Made by a program: the position numbers and the translations under genes. A stretch of 64,000 nt of DNA. It comes from Isoptericola chiayiensis. Lineage in GTDB: Bacteria; Actinomycetota; Actinomycetes; Actinomycetales; Cellulomonadaceae. Under the pieces are notes generated by a model. It saw only the letters and a program-made list of their open reading frames with translations. It did not search any database and was not told where the DNA came from. Shown here in pieces: positions 25,521 to 33,204 of the stretch (its first letter is position 1; every line of letters begins with the position of its first letter). Location: positions 310,001-374,000 of the forward strand of contig NZ_JABEZT010000003.1 in assembly GCF_013149805.1 (NCBI RefSeq), given 5' to 3'.

Positions 25521-25545
25521 CGTCGTCCACAGGCTGTGGACGACG
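25521..25545. promoter_or_regulatory. Perfect 12-bp palindrome with DnaA-box-like core
   Basis: CGTCGTCCACAG - G - CTGTGGACGACG, in the 90-bp gap between two minus-strand genes and upstream of the EspC-like operon. Each arm contains TCGTCCACA, one base from the actinobacterial DnaA box TTGTCCACA. The same 12-mer recurs alone at 26345 and 26936. It could be an operator, a DnaA-type site or a terminator stem. Confidence 0.6.
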
Positions 25546-25572
25546 GTGCGCCGGCGCCCCGCGACGCGCCGG

Positions 25573-26253
25573 TCAGTCCCACCACAGCCGGTACCAGTAC
25601 TGCTCCGGCTCGGCGGGGCCGCGCCCCGTGCCCAGGCCCCACCACCGGCCGACCTCGTGCGGCGGGACCAGCGCGTCGTCGACGCCGAGCCCTGCGACGA
25701 ACCGTTCCAGGTGGTCGCACTGGCACCCGGGCCCGTGGTGGTCGCCGAGCACGAACTCGTGGTCGGTGCGCACCAGCACCCCCTCGACGGTGATCCGTTC
25801 GTCGCAGCGGCCCGGACCCACGAGGTAGCCGTGCGCGCGCAGCCGGTCGGGGTGGGCGACGACGGCGCGCAGCACGGCGCCGAGGCTCGGCCCGTCGTTC
25901 TGCCGCTCGGTGCGCAGGTACTCCTCGGGGAGGCGTTCCAGCAGGTCGGCGGCCACGGGCGCGTCCAGCTCGGTGAACCGGTAGAACGACGTCGCGCCCC
26001 AGGTGTCCGGCAGCACCACGGGTTCGAGCACCGCGTCGAGGCCGTCCCGGAGCATCCACCCGTGCCGGTCGGGGCACCACGTGTGGTCCCGGTCGGCGGC
26101 GAGCCGCTGCTCGGCCAGCCACGCGGTGCGCAGGTCGACGAGCTCGGGATGGGTGAACCGGCGGCGGGGCAGAGGGGGCGCCTCCCCCGGACGGCGCGGC
26201 GGGTCGCTGACGCGCGCGTCGGCGCGGCCGGGCGAGTCGGTCGGAGCGGGCAC
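25573..26253 (-). CDS. Uncharacterised 226-residue protein
   Basis: A soluble protein with no signal peptide or TM segment. The N-terminal ~30 residues are Pro/Arg-rich and disordered. The body contains a Cys/His pattern (TWCPDRHGWMLRDGLD, GRCDERI, GCQCDHLERF) that might bind metal, and ends in EQYWYRLWWD. I do not recognise a family. GTG 26253 is preferred because GAGGAGG lies 5 nt upstream. The longer in-frame extension would cross the divergent gene. It sits between two copies of the 12-mer (25521-25545 and 26345-26356) and reads in the same direction as the type VII-like operon. Confidence 0.7.
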   Translation of the reverse strand: MPAPTDSPGRADARVSDPPRRPGEAPPLPRRRFTHPELVDLRTAWLAEQRLAADRDHTWCPDRHGWMLRDGLDAVLEPVVLPDTWGATSFYRFTELDAPVAADLLERLPEEYLRTERQNDGPSLGAVLRAVVAHPDRLRAHGYLVGPGRCDERITVEGVLVRTDHEFVLGDHHGPGCQCDHLERFVAGLGVDDALVPPHEVGRWWGLGTGRGPAEPEQYWYRLWWD

Positions 26254-26344
26254 GGGTCCTCCTCGGGTCCGTGTGCCGGGCGTGCCGCCCGGCCGGGCCA
26301 CCGTGGCGCGACCTGCGCTCCCGCCGTCGTGCCGCGGGCCCGCC

Positions 26345-26356
26345 CTGTGGACGACG
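26345..26356. repeat. Single copy of the 12-mer in a hairpin loop
   Basis: CTGTGGACGACG, identical to one arm of the 25521-25545 palindrome, in the divergent gap 26254-26439. It lies between GGCCCGCC-type and GGCGGGCC-type arms that could pair, placing the 12-mer in the loop. That gap also holds a -10-like CATGCT (8 nt before ATG 26440). Confidence 0.5.
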
Positions 26357-26439
26357 GCGGGCCGTGCGCGGGCCCCGGCGGTTGCGCCGCGGGAGAACAG
26401 CCGTGACAACGGGCGCCGAAGGGCGCATGCTCGGTACTG

Positions 26440-26910
26440 ATGTCTGACACGACCTCGCGACCCGCGCCGCGCACCTACCCGACGAGCCCGTCCAGCGAAC
26501 CGGTGAGCGACGAGCTCCTGGTGGTCCACCTGGCCGACCGCCCCACCGAGTACTTCCGGCGCCCCGGTCTCGAGCGGTTCGAGGTGATCGACGGCGTCCT
26601 GGCCGTCCGTCTCGCGCCCGACGGCGAGACGCCGCGCCGCACCCGGCACTTCCCGCTGGAGCAGGTCGTCGAGTACGTGCTCGAGGACCCGAGCCCCGCC
26701 TACGAGCGGGCCTTCGACGCCTGGACGCAGGCCGAGTTCGGCGTGGACGCCGAGACGTACCGGTCGATGAGCGACGCCACCCAGGACGTCACGATGGCCG
26801 AGAAGATGCGCCGCCAGATCGCCGAGGGGCTCGGCGTCGACCCGGACTCGGTGCACTTCGGCGGGTCCTTCACCATCGAGGAGCCCGACGACTGGGAGGA
26901 CGACGAGTAG
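26440..26910 (+). CDS. Uncharacterised acidic 156-residue protein
   Basis: A soluble, acidic protein with no TM segment. The first ~22 residues are Ser/Pro/Thr-rich. The middle contains VVHLADRPTEYFRRPGLERF and VLAVRLAPDG, and the C-terminus ends in EEPDDWEDDE. The pattern of short strands then helices is compatible with a small cytosolic domain, but I recognise no family. ATG 26440 lacks a clear ribosome site. A -10-like CATGCT 8 nt upstream would allow a leaderless mRNA. It is divergent from the 25573-26253 gene. Confidence 0.7.
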   Translation: MSDTTSRPAPRTYPTSPSSEPVSDELLVVHLADRPTEYFRRPGLERFEVIDGVLAVRLAPDGETPRRTRHFPLEQVVEYVLEDPSPAYERAFDAWTQAEFGVDAETYRSMSDATQDVTMAEKMRRQIAEGLGVDPDSVHFGGSFTIEEPDDWEDDE

Positions 26911-26935
26911 CGGTGCGATGAGTCGGGGGCGTCCG

Positions 26936-26947
26936 CGTCGTCCACAG
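26936..26947. repeat. Single copy of the 12-mer at a start codon
   Basis: CGTCGTCCACAG, the same 12-mer as in 25521-25545, placed 3 bp before ATG 26951 in a 40-bp intergenic gap, where a ribosome site would be expected but is absent. Confidence 0.5.
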
Positions 26948-26950
26948 GGC

Positions 26951-27841
26951 ATGACCAGCGACACCGACGGCCCCACCACCCGCACGCTCGACGTCCCCGG
27001 TGCCGGGATCGCCTACGACCTCCGTCCCGGCACCGACGCCGGGCAGTGCCCCCTGTTCGTGCTCGGCAACCCGATGGCGGCCGACGACTTCGCGCAGCTC
27101 GTCGCCGAGCTCGACGACCGCACCGTCCTGACCTACGACCCGCGCGGCGTCGGACGCTCCACGCTGGCCGACGACGGCGGCACCGCGGTCGGCGACCACG
27201 CCGCGGACCTGCACGCCGTGGTCACCGACGCCGCCCTCGGACCCGTCGACGTGCTGGGCTCCTCCGGCGGCGCCGTCACCGCGCTCGCCTGGGCCGCCGC
27301 CCACCCCGACGACGTACGCCGCGTCGTCGCCCACGAACCGCCGCTGACCGCGCTGCTCGAGGACCGCGACGTCGCCGTCCGCGCCCAGACCGACATCGTC
27401 GCCACCTACGCCGAGCGCGGGTTCGGCCCGGCGATGGCCAAGTTCCTCCGGCTCGTCCTCGCCACCGAGCCCCTCACGCCCGCGTTCCTCGCCGCACCCG
27501 ACCCCGACCCGGCGCAGTTCGGCCTGCCCACCGCCGACGACGGCCGCCGCGACGACCTGCTGCTCGGCCGCACCCTCGCCACCATGCCCCTGTGGGAACC
27601 ACCCGTCGAAGCCCTGCGCGCCCTGACCCGGGACGGCGTCGTCCGGATCCTGCCCGCCCTCGGTGCCGCCTCGCCGCCCGGGGCCCTCGCCACCCGCGGC
27701 GCGGCCGCCCTCGCCGACGCGCTCGGCACCCGGCCCGTCGTGTTCCCCGGCGACCACGGCGGGTTCGTGCGCACCGAGTGGTCCCCGGAGAACGACCCCG
27801 CGGCGTTCGCCGCCCGGCTGCGCGAGCTGCTGGCCTGCTGA
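26951..27841 (+). CDS. Alpha/beta hydrolase
   Basis: A soluble hydrolase of 296 residues. LFVLGNPMAADDF occupies the HG-type oxyanion position. YDPRGVGRS follows strand 4, and the nucleophile elbow is GSSGGAV (Ser near 97) rather than the usual GxSxG with His or Glu. The late His lies in FPGDHGGF. It fits the broad Abhydrolase_1/6 group (esterase, haloperoxidase-like). ATG 26951 is preferred, since the upstream in-frame codon at 26918 adds an Arg/Pro stretch with no match. The substrate is unknown. Confidence 0.85.
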   Translation: MTSDTDGPTTRTLDVPGAGIAYDLRPGTDAGQCPLFVLGNPMAADDFAQLVAELDDRTVLTYDPRGVGRSTLADDGGTAVGDHAADLHAVVTDAALGPVDVLGSSGGAVTALAWAAAHPDDVRRVVAHEPPLTALLEDRDVAVRAQTDIVATYAERGFGPAMAKFLRLVLATEPLTPAFLAAPDPDPAQFGLPTADDGRRDDLLLGRTLATMPLWEPPVEALRALTRDGVVRILPALGAASPPGALATRGAAALADALGTRPVVFPGDHGGFVRTEWSPENDPAAFAARLRELLAC

Positions 27842-27995
27842 CCCCGGCACCGGCCGTCGGTGCGTCGGCAACGCCGCCGACACATTCGTGCGGGATCATG
27901 GGGGAACGGCCCGCGGTGCGCGGTCGTTCCCCTGGTGCCACCGTCCGCACGGTGCGCCGTCCGCCCTGCCCCCGACCCGTGGAGGTGGCCCGGAG
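27842..27995 (+). promoter_or_regulatory. Leader region of the ribokinase gene with two hairpins
   Basis: The 154-bp gap contains GGGGAACG...CGTTCCCC (27901-27932, 8 bp extendable with wobble pairs) and CACCGT-CCGC-ACGGTG (27939-27954). The first may terminate the upstream hydrolase gene. GGAGG at 27981-27985 is the ribosome site for ATG 27996. Confidence 0.4.
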
Positions 27996-28901
27996 ATGAC
28001 CTCCATCGTGGTCGTCGGCTCGGTCAACGCCGACCTCGTCGCACCCGTGCCCGCCCTGCCCGAACCCGGCGAGACCGTGCTCGCCGAGTCCATGACCGTG
28101 CTGCCCGGCGGCAAGGGCGCCAACCAGGCGGTCGCCGCCGCCCGCCTCGGCGCCGACGTCGCCCTGGTCGGTGCCGTCGGGTCCGACGCGTTCGCCGAGG
28201 CGGCCCTCGCCGGCGTGCGCCGCGACGGCGTCTCGCTCGACGCCGTCGACGTCGTGCCCGGCCCGACCGGCGTCGCGCTCGTCGTCGTCGGCGCCGAGGG
28301 CGAGAACTCCATCGTGGTGGTGCGCGGGGCGAACGCCGCCGTCGGCCCCGCCGTCGTCGACCGGCACCGCGACCTGCTCGCGGGCGCCGACGTCGTCGTC
28401 GTGCAGGGCGAGATCCCCGTGCCCGGCATCGAGGCGGCCGTGCGGGCCGCCCGCGGACGCGTCCTGCTCAACCTGGCCCCCGTCGTCGACGTCGCACCCG
28501 ACGTGCTGGCACTCGCCGACCCGCTCGTCGTCAACGGCGGCGAGGCCGAACGGCTCCTCAGCGACGCCGGCCGTCCCATCGCGGACGCGCCGTTCGCCGT
28601 CGTCGAGGAGCTCCTGGCCCTCGGCCCGCGCTCCGTCGTGCTGACCATGGGCGGTGCGGGTGCCGTCGTCGCCGGCGCCGACGGACCCGTCGTGGTGCCG
28701 TCCCCGCGCGTCGCGGCCGTCGACACCACGGGCGCCGGGGACGCGTTCGCCGGCGCGCTCGCGACGCGCCTCGCCGCCGGTGACGACCTGGTCGCCGCCG
28801 CCCGCACCGCCGTGCGGGCCGGAGCGTTCTCCGTGGTGACCCCCGGCGCCCAGCCGTCGTTCCCGCGGCTCGGCGAGGAGCTTCCCGTCACCGGGCCGTG
28901 A
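27996..28901 (+). CDS. rbsK: Ribokinase
   Basis: A 301-residue PfkB-family sugar kinase that phosphorylates D-ribose to ribose-5-phosphate. The N-terminal VVVGSVNADLV and the first signature GGKGANQAVAAARLG are those of RbsK. The C-terminal signature DTTGAGDAFAGAL carries the catalytic Asp and anion hole. Length is normal. Start ATG 27996 with GGAGG 10 nt upstream. No ribose transporter or RbsD lies next to it, so it may serve nucleoside salvage or a distant transporter. Other PfkB sugars cannot be wholly excluded. Confidence 0.9.
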   Translation: MTSIVVVGSVNADLVAPVPALPEPGETVLAESMTVLPGGKGANQAVAAARLGADVALVGAVGSDAFAEAALAGVRRDGVSLDAVDVVPGPTGVALVVVGAEGENSIVVVRGANAAVGPAVVDRHRDLLAGADVVVVQGEIPVPGIEAAVRAARGRVLLNLAPVVDVAPDVLALADPLVVNGGEAERLLSDAGRPIADAPFAVVEELLALGPRSVVLTMGGAGAVVAGADGPVVVPSPRVAAVDTTGAGDAFAGALATRLAAGDDLVAAARTAVRAGAFSVVTPGAQPSFPRLGEELPVTGP

Positions 28902-28919
28902 CGCCCGGCAGCGACCGCG

Positions 28920-29603
28920 TCAGTCGTCGTCCTGCGAGACCTCCCCGGTCTCGAGCGAGACCGTGAAGTCCTGGTCGCCGCCGTCGGGCAGCGTGACGCC
29001 CACGGACCAGTGCGCGGCGCCGTCGTCGACGTCGAGCTCGGCGTCCTGCAGCGCACCACCGGACTGCCCGACGACGCGCTGGACCGCCTCGGACAGGCTG
29101 ACCTGCGTGGCGTCGAGCGCGTCGCGGTCCTCGCCGTCCAGGTCCCCGGACTCCGTGCCGGTCACCTCGGTGCCGGCCGCGTTCGTCGTCACCTCGACCG
29201 ACCGGTCACCGTCCGCGACGTCCACCTGCCAGCCGCCGTCCTCGTCGTCGAGCGCGTAGGCGGCCCCGCCCGTCTCGGCCTCGGCCAGCGCGATCGCCGA
29301 CAGGCCGGTGGTGGTGCGGTCCGTGGGGGCGGAGTCGTCCCCGCCCGCGCCGCCCGCGCCGCCGTCGGAGTCGTCGGCACCGTCGTCGTCGGCACCGCCG
29401 TCGTCAGAACCGTCGTCGTCGGCCGCACCGTCCTCGGCGCTCGACTCCTCGGCGGTCGGCTCGTCGGCGCTCTCGGACGCCGACGGCAACGTCACCGCCT
29501 CTCCCGGCGTCGCGTCGTCGTCGCCCGTGCACCCCGACAGGGCGAGCACGGCGGCCAGGGCGAGAGCAGGCATCCCGGCGGAGCGGGTCAGGCGTGGGGT
29601 CAT
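28920..29603 (-). CDS. PepSY-domain lipoprotein
   Basis: A 227-residue lipoprotein: signal peptide with lipobox LSGC (Cys near 25). A long acidic, Asp/Gly/Ser-rich linker (about 35-95) follows, then two PepSY-like domains. One holds TTGLSAIALAEAETGGAAY and WQVDVADGDRSVEV; the other holds VSLSEAVQRVVGQSGG and WSVGVTLPDGGDQDFTVSLE. PepSY domains are thought to inhibit or modulate proteases at the cell surface or act in sensing. Nothing adjacent names a partner. The ATG at 29603 gives a standard signal peptide. It converges on rbsK. Confidence 0.85.
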   Translation of the reverse strand: MTPRLTRSAGMPALALAAVLALSGCTGDDDATPGEAVTLPSASESADEPTAEESSAEDGAADDDGSDDGGADDDGADDSDGGAGGAGGDDSAPTDRTTTGLSAIALAEAETGGAAYALDDEDGGWQVDVADGDRSVEVTTNAAGTEVTGTESGDLDGEDRDALDATQVSLSEAVQRVVGQSGGALQDAELDVDDGAAHWSVGVTLPDGGDQDFTVSLETGEVSQDDD

Positions 29604-29641
29604 GGGCCCATCGTGGCGGACCGGACCGCCGGACGCACCCC

Positions 29642-31039
29642 TCACGCGGCCCCGAGCCGCAGGAGGCCGCGCGCCCCCTCCGCGGAGACGTCGCGCAGCC
29701 GGCCGAGCACCGCGCGGACCTCGGGGCGCTCGCGGTCCTCGGGCCGCACCCGGGCCGGGTTGAGCGACGTGGAGTGCGCCCAGCGGGCCAGGTCCGGGTC
29801 CGCCATGAACGCCGCCGAGGAGAGCGCGCCGGCGCCCTGCGCCGCGACCCAGTCCCGCGGCGTGGAGAACAGCGGCGTGGGCGCGCACAGGGCGTTGAGC
29901 TCGTCGTCGTCCCGGTCGCCGCGGGTGGCCTCGACGTGCCCGGTGAGGGCCGCGCCGAAGCAGGGGAAGCCGGCCCGGACCGGCTGGACGACGATCCGTC
30001 CGGGCGACCACACCGGGACGGGCGGCCGCACGCGCAACCCGTCGGCGGCGCAGTGCACGACGACGGCGTCGCGGGGCACGGCGACGTCGCCGTCGTCGCA
30101 GCGCAGCAGGCCCGCCGAGACCCGCCGCAGGTGCCCGTGCCGCACCACGCGGGTCACGGTGCGCAGCAGGTCCAGCTCCCACCGGCCCAGCGTCGGCACG
30201 CGGGCCATCGTGGGCGTGACGTCGGGGTCCAGGCGCAGCATGACGCCGTCGTCCTCGAGCCGCAGGAAGAGGTCGTCCACCGAGGACGCCGTCGCGCCGG
30301 CGGTCATGACGGCCGTCGCCATCGAGAGGAAGACGGCGGGGTCGGGCTGGACCACGGCCCGGTCGAGCATCCACGGGTCGCGCGGGCGCACCCACCAGAT
30401 CGCGTCCGGGGCGGTGCCGCGCTGCAGGATCCACACGATCGCGTCGGTGGCGGTCTTGCCCGACCCGACGACCACGAAGGCCCCGGCGTCGTCCGCGACC
30501 GCGGGGAGGTCGCCCACCGGGACGCACGTCGCGTCGTCGTCCACGGCGAACGGCGGGGGCGTGAGGGCCGGGATCTCGGGCGACAGGTAGCGGGCGTCCA
30601 CCACCCGACGGCGCACCCGCACCTCCTGCTCGGCACCCGTGGCGGCCTCGACGAGGGTGCACGTGCCCGCACCGCCGGACTCCGGCAGCCGTGCCTCGTG
30701 ACCGCCGAGGAACCTGACCCGGCCGCTCGGCAGGAACCGGTCGCGCAGGACCCCCTCGTAGTAGCCGCGCACCTCCGCACCCGTGGCGCGCCCGCCCAGG
30801 CCCGCCTCGGGCCCCGTGGTCTGCACGCCGGTGTCGAACGGGGTGGAGGCCACCCCGTAGAAGGGGGAGGCCTGATGGAGGCGCACGAACGGGTAGGCGT
30901 CGCGCCAGTGCCCGCCGACGTCGTCACGCCGGTCGACCAGCGTCACGTGCGCGTCGCCGCCGTCGAGCACCGCGTCGGTGAACGCCATCCCCGACGCGCC
31001 GGCGCCGATCACGAGGTAGTCCGTCTCCACGTCCGCCAT
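29642..31039 (-). CDS. FAD-dependent monooxygenase-like oxidoreductase
   Basis: A 465-residue flavoprotein. The FAD-binding dinucleotide motif VIGAGASGMAF is near residue 11, with an acidic end in LVDRRDDVGGHW. A second nucleotide-binding motif, VVVGSGKTATDA (about residue 185), should hold NADPH. The layout is that of flavin-containing monooxygenase or thioredoxin-reductase-like enzymes. ATG 31039 has GGGAGGA upstream and starts 9 residues before the FAD motif. Substrate unknown. It is divergent from an SDR gene, which may belong to the same oxidation route. Confidence 0.87.
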   Translation of the reverse strand: MADVETDYLVIGAGASGMAFTDAVLDGGDAHVTLVDRRDDVGGHWRDAYPFVRLHQASPFYGVASTPFDTGVQTTGPEAGLGGRATGAEVRGYYEGVLRDRFLPSGRVRFLGGHEARLPESGGAGTCTLVEAATGAEQEVRVRRRVVDARYLSPEIPALTPPPFAVDDDATCVPVGDLPAVADDAGAFVVVGSGKTATDAIVWILQRGTAPDAIWWVRPRDPWMLDRAVVQPDPAVFLSMATAVMTAGATASSVDDLFLRLEDDGVMLRLDPDVTPTMARVPTLGRWELDLLRTVTRVVRHGHLRRVSAGLLRCDDGDVAVPRDAVVVHCAADGLRVRPPVPVWSPGRIVVQPVRAGFPCFGAALTGHVEATRGDRDDDELNALCAPTPLFSTPRDWVAAQGAGALSSAAFMADPDLARWAHSTSLNPARVRPEDRERPEVRAVLGRLRDVSAEGARGLLRLGAA

Positions 31040-31259
31040 GACCCGATCCTCCCGCGACGTGGCGTCGGACACGAATGCTCGTCCCGGCCCGCTGCGGGAC
31101 CGTGGCGGCGTTACGGTGAAGTGGTCAGCACCGGCCCGAGCGGCCGGTGGTCAACCGTCCCGGACGGGCACGTCCCGCGCGCTGCCGTCCGCCGCCGATG
31201 TCGCCGACGGTCGCCCGTGCCCCTGCCCGTGCCGGGGCGTCGTGCGAAGGAGTGGACAG
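31040..31259. promoter_or_regulatory. Divergent promoter region, flavoprotein / SDR
   Basis: The 220-bp gap contains a -10-like TACGGT (31112-31117, plus) that would give the SDR gene a leader of about 135 nt. A hairpin CACCGGCC-5-GGCCGGTG (31129-31149) falls inside that leader. AAGGAG at 31247-31252 is the SDR ribosome site. GGGAGGA serves the flavoprotein on the other strand. Confidence 0.45.
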
Positions 31260-32015
31260 ATGACGTTCGACGGCAAGGTGGCGCTGGTGACCGGCGGCGG
31301 TTCGGGCATCGGCGAGGCCATCAGCAAGGACCTGGCGGCGGCCGGCGCGCAGGTGGTGGTCACGGACATCCAGCTCGACTCCGCCGGGCGCGTGGCGGAC
31401 GAGATCACGGCCGCGGGCGGGACCGCCGCCGCCGTGCAGCAGGACACGGCGAGCAAGGACGACGCGACGAAGGTCGTGGACTTCGCGAAGGAGACGTTCG
31501 GCGGCCTGCACCTCGCGGTCAACAACGCGGGGATCGGGGGCAAGCAGGCGCCCGCCGGCGAGCTCGACCTCGACGACTGGGACAAGGTCATCGACATCAA
31601 CCTCAACGGCGTGCTCTACGGGCTGCGCGCCCAGATCCCGGCGATGCTGGCCCAGGGTGCCGAGGACTGCGCGATCGTCAACATGGCGTCCATCCACGGC
31701 ACGGTGGCGGCGATCGGCAACGGCGCCTACACGGCCGCCAAGCACGGCGTCGTCGGCATCACCAAGAACGCCGCCGCGGAGTACGGCGCGCAGGGCCTGC
31801 GGATCAACGCCGTCGGCCCGGGATACATCGAGACCCCGCTCGTGGAGTCGTCGCTGTCCACGGAGGCGCTCGAGGCCCTGCAGGGCAAGCACATGCTCGG
31901 TCGGCTCGGCACCCCCGCCGAGGTCGCGAACGTGGTGCGCTTCCTGCTGTCGCAGGACGCCTCGTTCGTCACGGGAGCGTACTGGCTCGTCGACGGCGGC
32001 TACACGGCCGTGTGA
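31260..32015 (+). CDS. Short-chain dehydrogenase/reductase
   Basis: A 251-residue classical SDR. The cofactor motif TGGGSGIG is at residues 12-19, with Asp in VVTDIQLD favouring NAD(H). NNAG is present, followed by catalytic Ser in NMASIHG and YTAAK. The C-terminal GPGYIETPL and WLVDGGYTAV are typical. Soluble tetramer by family. The ATG at 31260 has AAGGAG 7 nt upstream. It oxidises a secondary alcohol or reduces a ketone; the specific substrate is unknown. Confidence 0.92.
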   Translation: MTFDGKVALVTGGGSGIGEAISKDLAAAGAQVVVTDIQLDSAGRVADEITAAGGTAAAVQQDTASKDDATKVVDFAKETFGGLHLAVNNAGIGGKQAPAGELDLDDWDKVIDINLNGVLYGLRAQIPAMLAQGAEDCAIVNMASIHGTVAAIGNGAYTAAKHGVVGITKNAAAEYGAQGLRINAVGPGYIETPLVESSLSTEALEALQGKHMLGRLGTPAEVANVVRFLLSQDASFVTGAYWLVDGGYTAV

Positions 32016-32135
32016 CCCGGCGCGGCCACCTGATGTTCACCTGATGGTGAGGTGATCGTCACCCCTCCGAGGCGGCGGTGCCACCCGCGCCCGGCACAGT
32101 CGTGCGGACCAGCGACACGCCTCGGGGGGTGGGCC

Positions 32136-32600
32136 ATGACGATCCGGATCGAGAAGCGCAAGCCCTGCGGTGCCGTGCGCGGCCGGTGGCGGGCCGACGT
32201 CCTCGGGTTCGACGAGTGGGGCGACTGGTTCGCCGTGCACGACGGCGGCGTCCTGCTGCTCCCGCTCGCCGACCCGTGGGCCGCCTGGTTCGCTGCCGAC
32301 GGCAGCGTCCGGGTCGACGTCGCCACCCAGGTGACCGCCGCCGCCCCCGTCAGCTCGTTCGTGGACCTCGATCTCGACGTCGAGCGGGACGCCGACGGCA
32401 CCGTCCACGCCCTGGACCGCGAGGACTTCCTGCAGCGGTCGCCGTCGTACCCGTCGGTGTGGGTGGACCTGGCCTGGGCCGCCTGGCACGAGGTGCAGAC
32501 GGACGTCTCCGGGTTCGCGGAGCCGTTCGGGACGGCGCCGGACCGGTGGCTGGCCGAGGCCGCCACGCGCACGCCCGTGTCGCTGCCCGTCCCCGCCTGA
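32136..32600 (+). CDS. DUF402 (FomD-like) domain protein
   Basis: A 154-residue soluble protein. The central segment SFVDLDLDVERDADGTVHAL followed by REDF matches the DUF402 domain, known from FomD and from staphylococcal nucleoside di/triphosphatases, in which acidic residues bind divalent metal. Here the acidic residues are kept. A nucleotide phosphatase activity is therefore plausible but unproven. ATG 32136 is chosen over the in-frame codon at 32052, whose extra 28 residues lack similarity. It is followed 4 bp later by a membrane-protein gene, probably in one transcript. Confidence 0.75.
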   Translation: MTIRIEKRKPCGAVRGRWRADVLGFDEWGDWFAVHDGGVLLLPLADPWAAWFAADGSVRVDVATQVTAAAPVSSFVDLDLDVERDADGTVHALDREDFLQRSPSYPSVWVDLAWAAWHEVQTDVSGFAEPFGTAPDRWLAEAATRTPVSLPVPA

Positions 32601-32604
32601 TCGC

Positions 32605-33204
32605 ATGACCCCGGGCGGTGCCCTCGACACGGCGATCCGGCTTGCCGTGCTCGTCCTCCTGATCGCCGGGGTCGCCGCCGCGGTGACCCTGACCTCCCGT
32701 CGCAGCGTTCCGCCCGGCCGAGGGTCGGTCCGCCGACCGCTGGCCCCCGTGCCGACCGCCGTGCGTGCGCTGCTGTCCTTCGTCGCGCTGGGGCTGCTGG
32801 GCGCCACCCTGCCCGTCGTTCCCGTGGACGGTGGCGGCGGGTGGCTCCCGCTCGGCCTCGGCGTCCTGGCGGTCGGGCTCCTGTGGTGCACCCTGGCGCC
32901 GCTGCTGCGCGACGTCCTGGACGCCGTCCGGCCCCGGACCGTGGTGGGCACGGTCACCGACCGGCGCCGGTCGGTGCACGGCGCACTCGACGAGGGCGGG
33001 GTGCGGCGGGTCGCGGAGTGCTTCGTGCGGGTGGTCGACGACGGCGGCACCAGCCGGGAGTACCGCGTGCGGCCCGAGCTGTTCGGCCGTGTCGGCCGCG
33101 GCGACCAGGTGCGGCTGTCCGTGGCGGCGCGGTCCGGCTACGTGCACGCGATCACACCGGCCGGCACCGTGGCGAGGGGCGTCGCCTCAGACCTGCGCTC
33201 CTGA
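32605..33204 (+). CDS. Uncharacterised membrane protein
   Basis: A 199-residue protein with three predicted TM segments (about 8-28, 50-72 and 82-102). A soluble C-terminal domain of ~95 residues follows, made of short strands (VVGTVTDRRRSV, CFVRVVDDGG, DQVRLSVAA), possibly an OB/SH3-like barrel as in NfeD-type or DUF3592-type proteins. I do not recognise it firmly. It starts 4 bp after the DUF402 gene. Its last 18 bp overlap the convergent cellulase-like gene. Confidence 0.65.
   Translation: MTPGGALDTAIRLAVLVLLIAGVAAAVTLTSRRSVPPGRGSVRRPLAPVPTAVRALLSFVALGLLGATLPVVPVDGGGGWLPLGLGVLAVGLLWCTLAPLLRDVLDAVRPRTVVGTVTDRRRSVHGALDEGGVRRVAECFVRVVDDGGTSREYRVRPELFGRVGRGDQVRLSVAARSGYVHAITPAGTVARGVASDLRS

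Noticed and set aside
25521-26947. Chromosomal replication origin
   Set aside because: DnaA-box-like sequences occur, but there is no dnaA, dnaN or AT-rich region, and only four copies.
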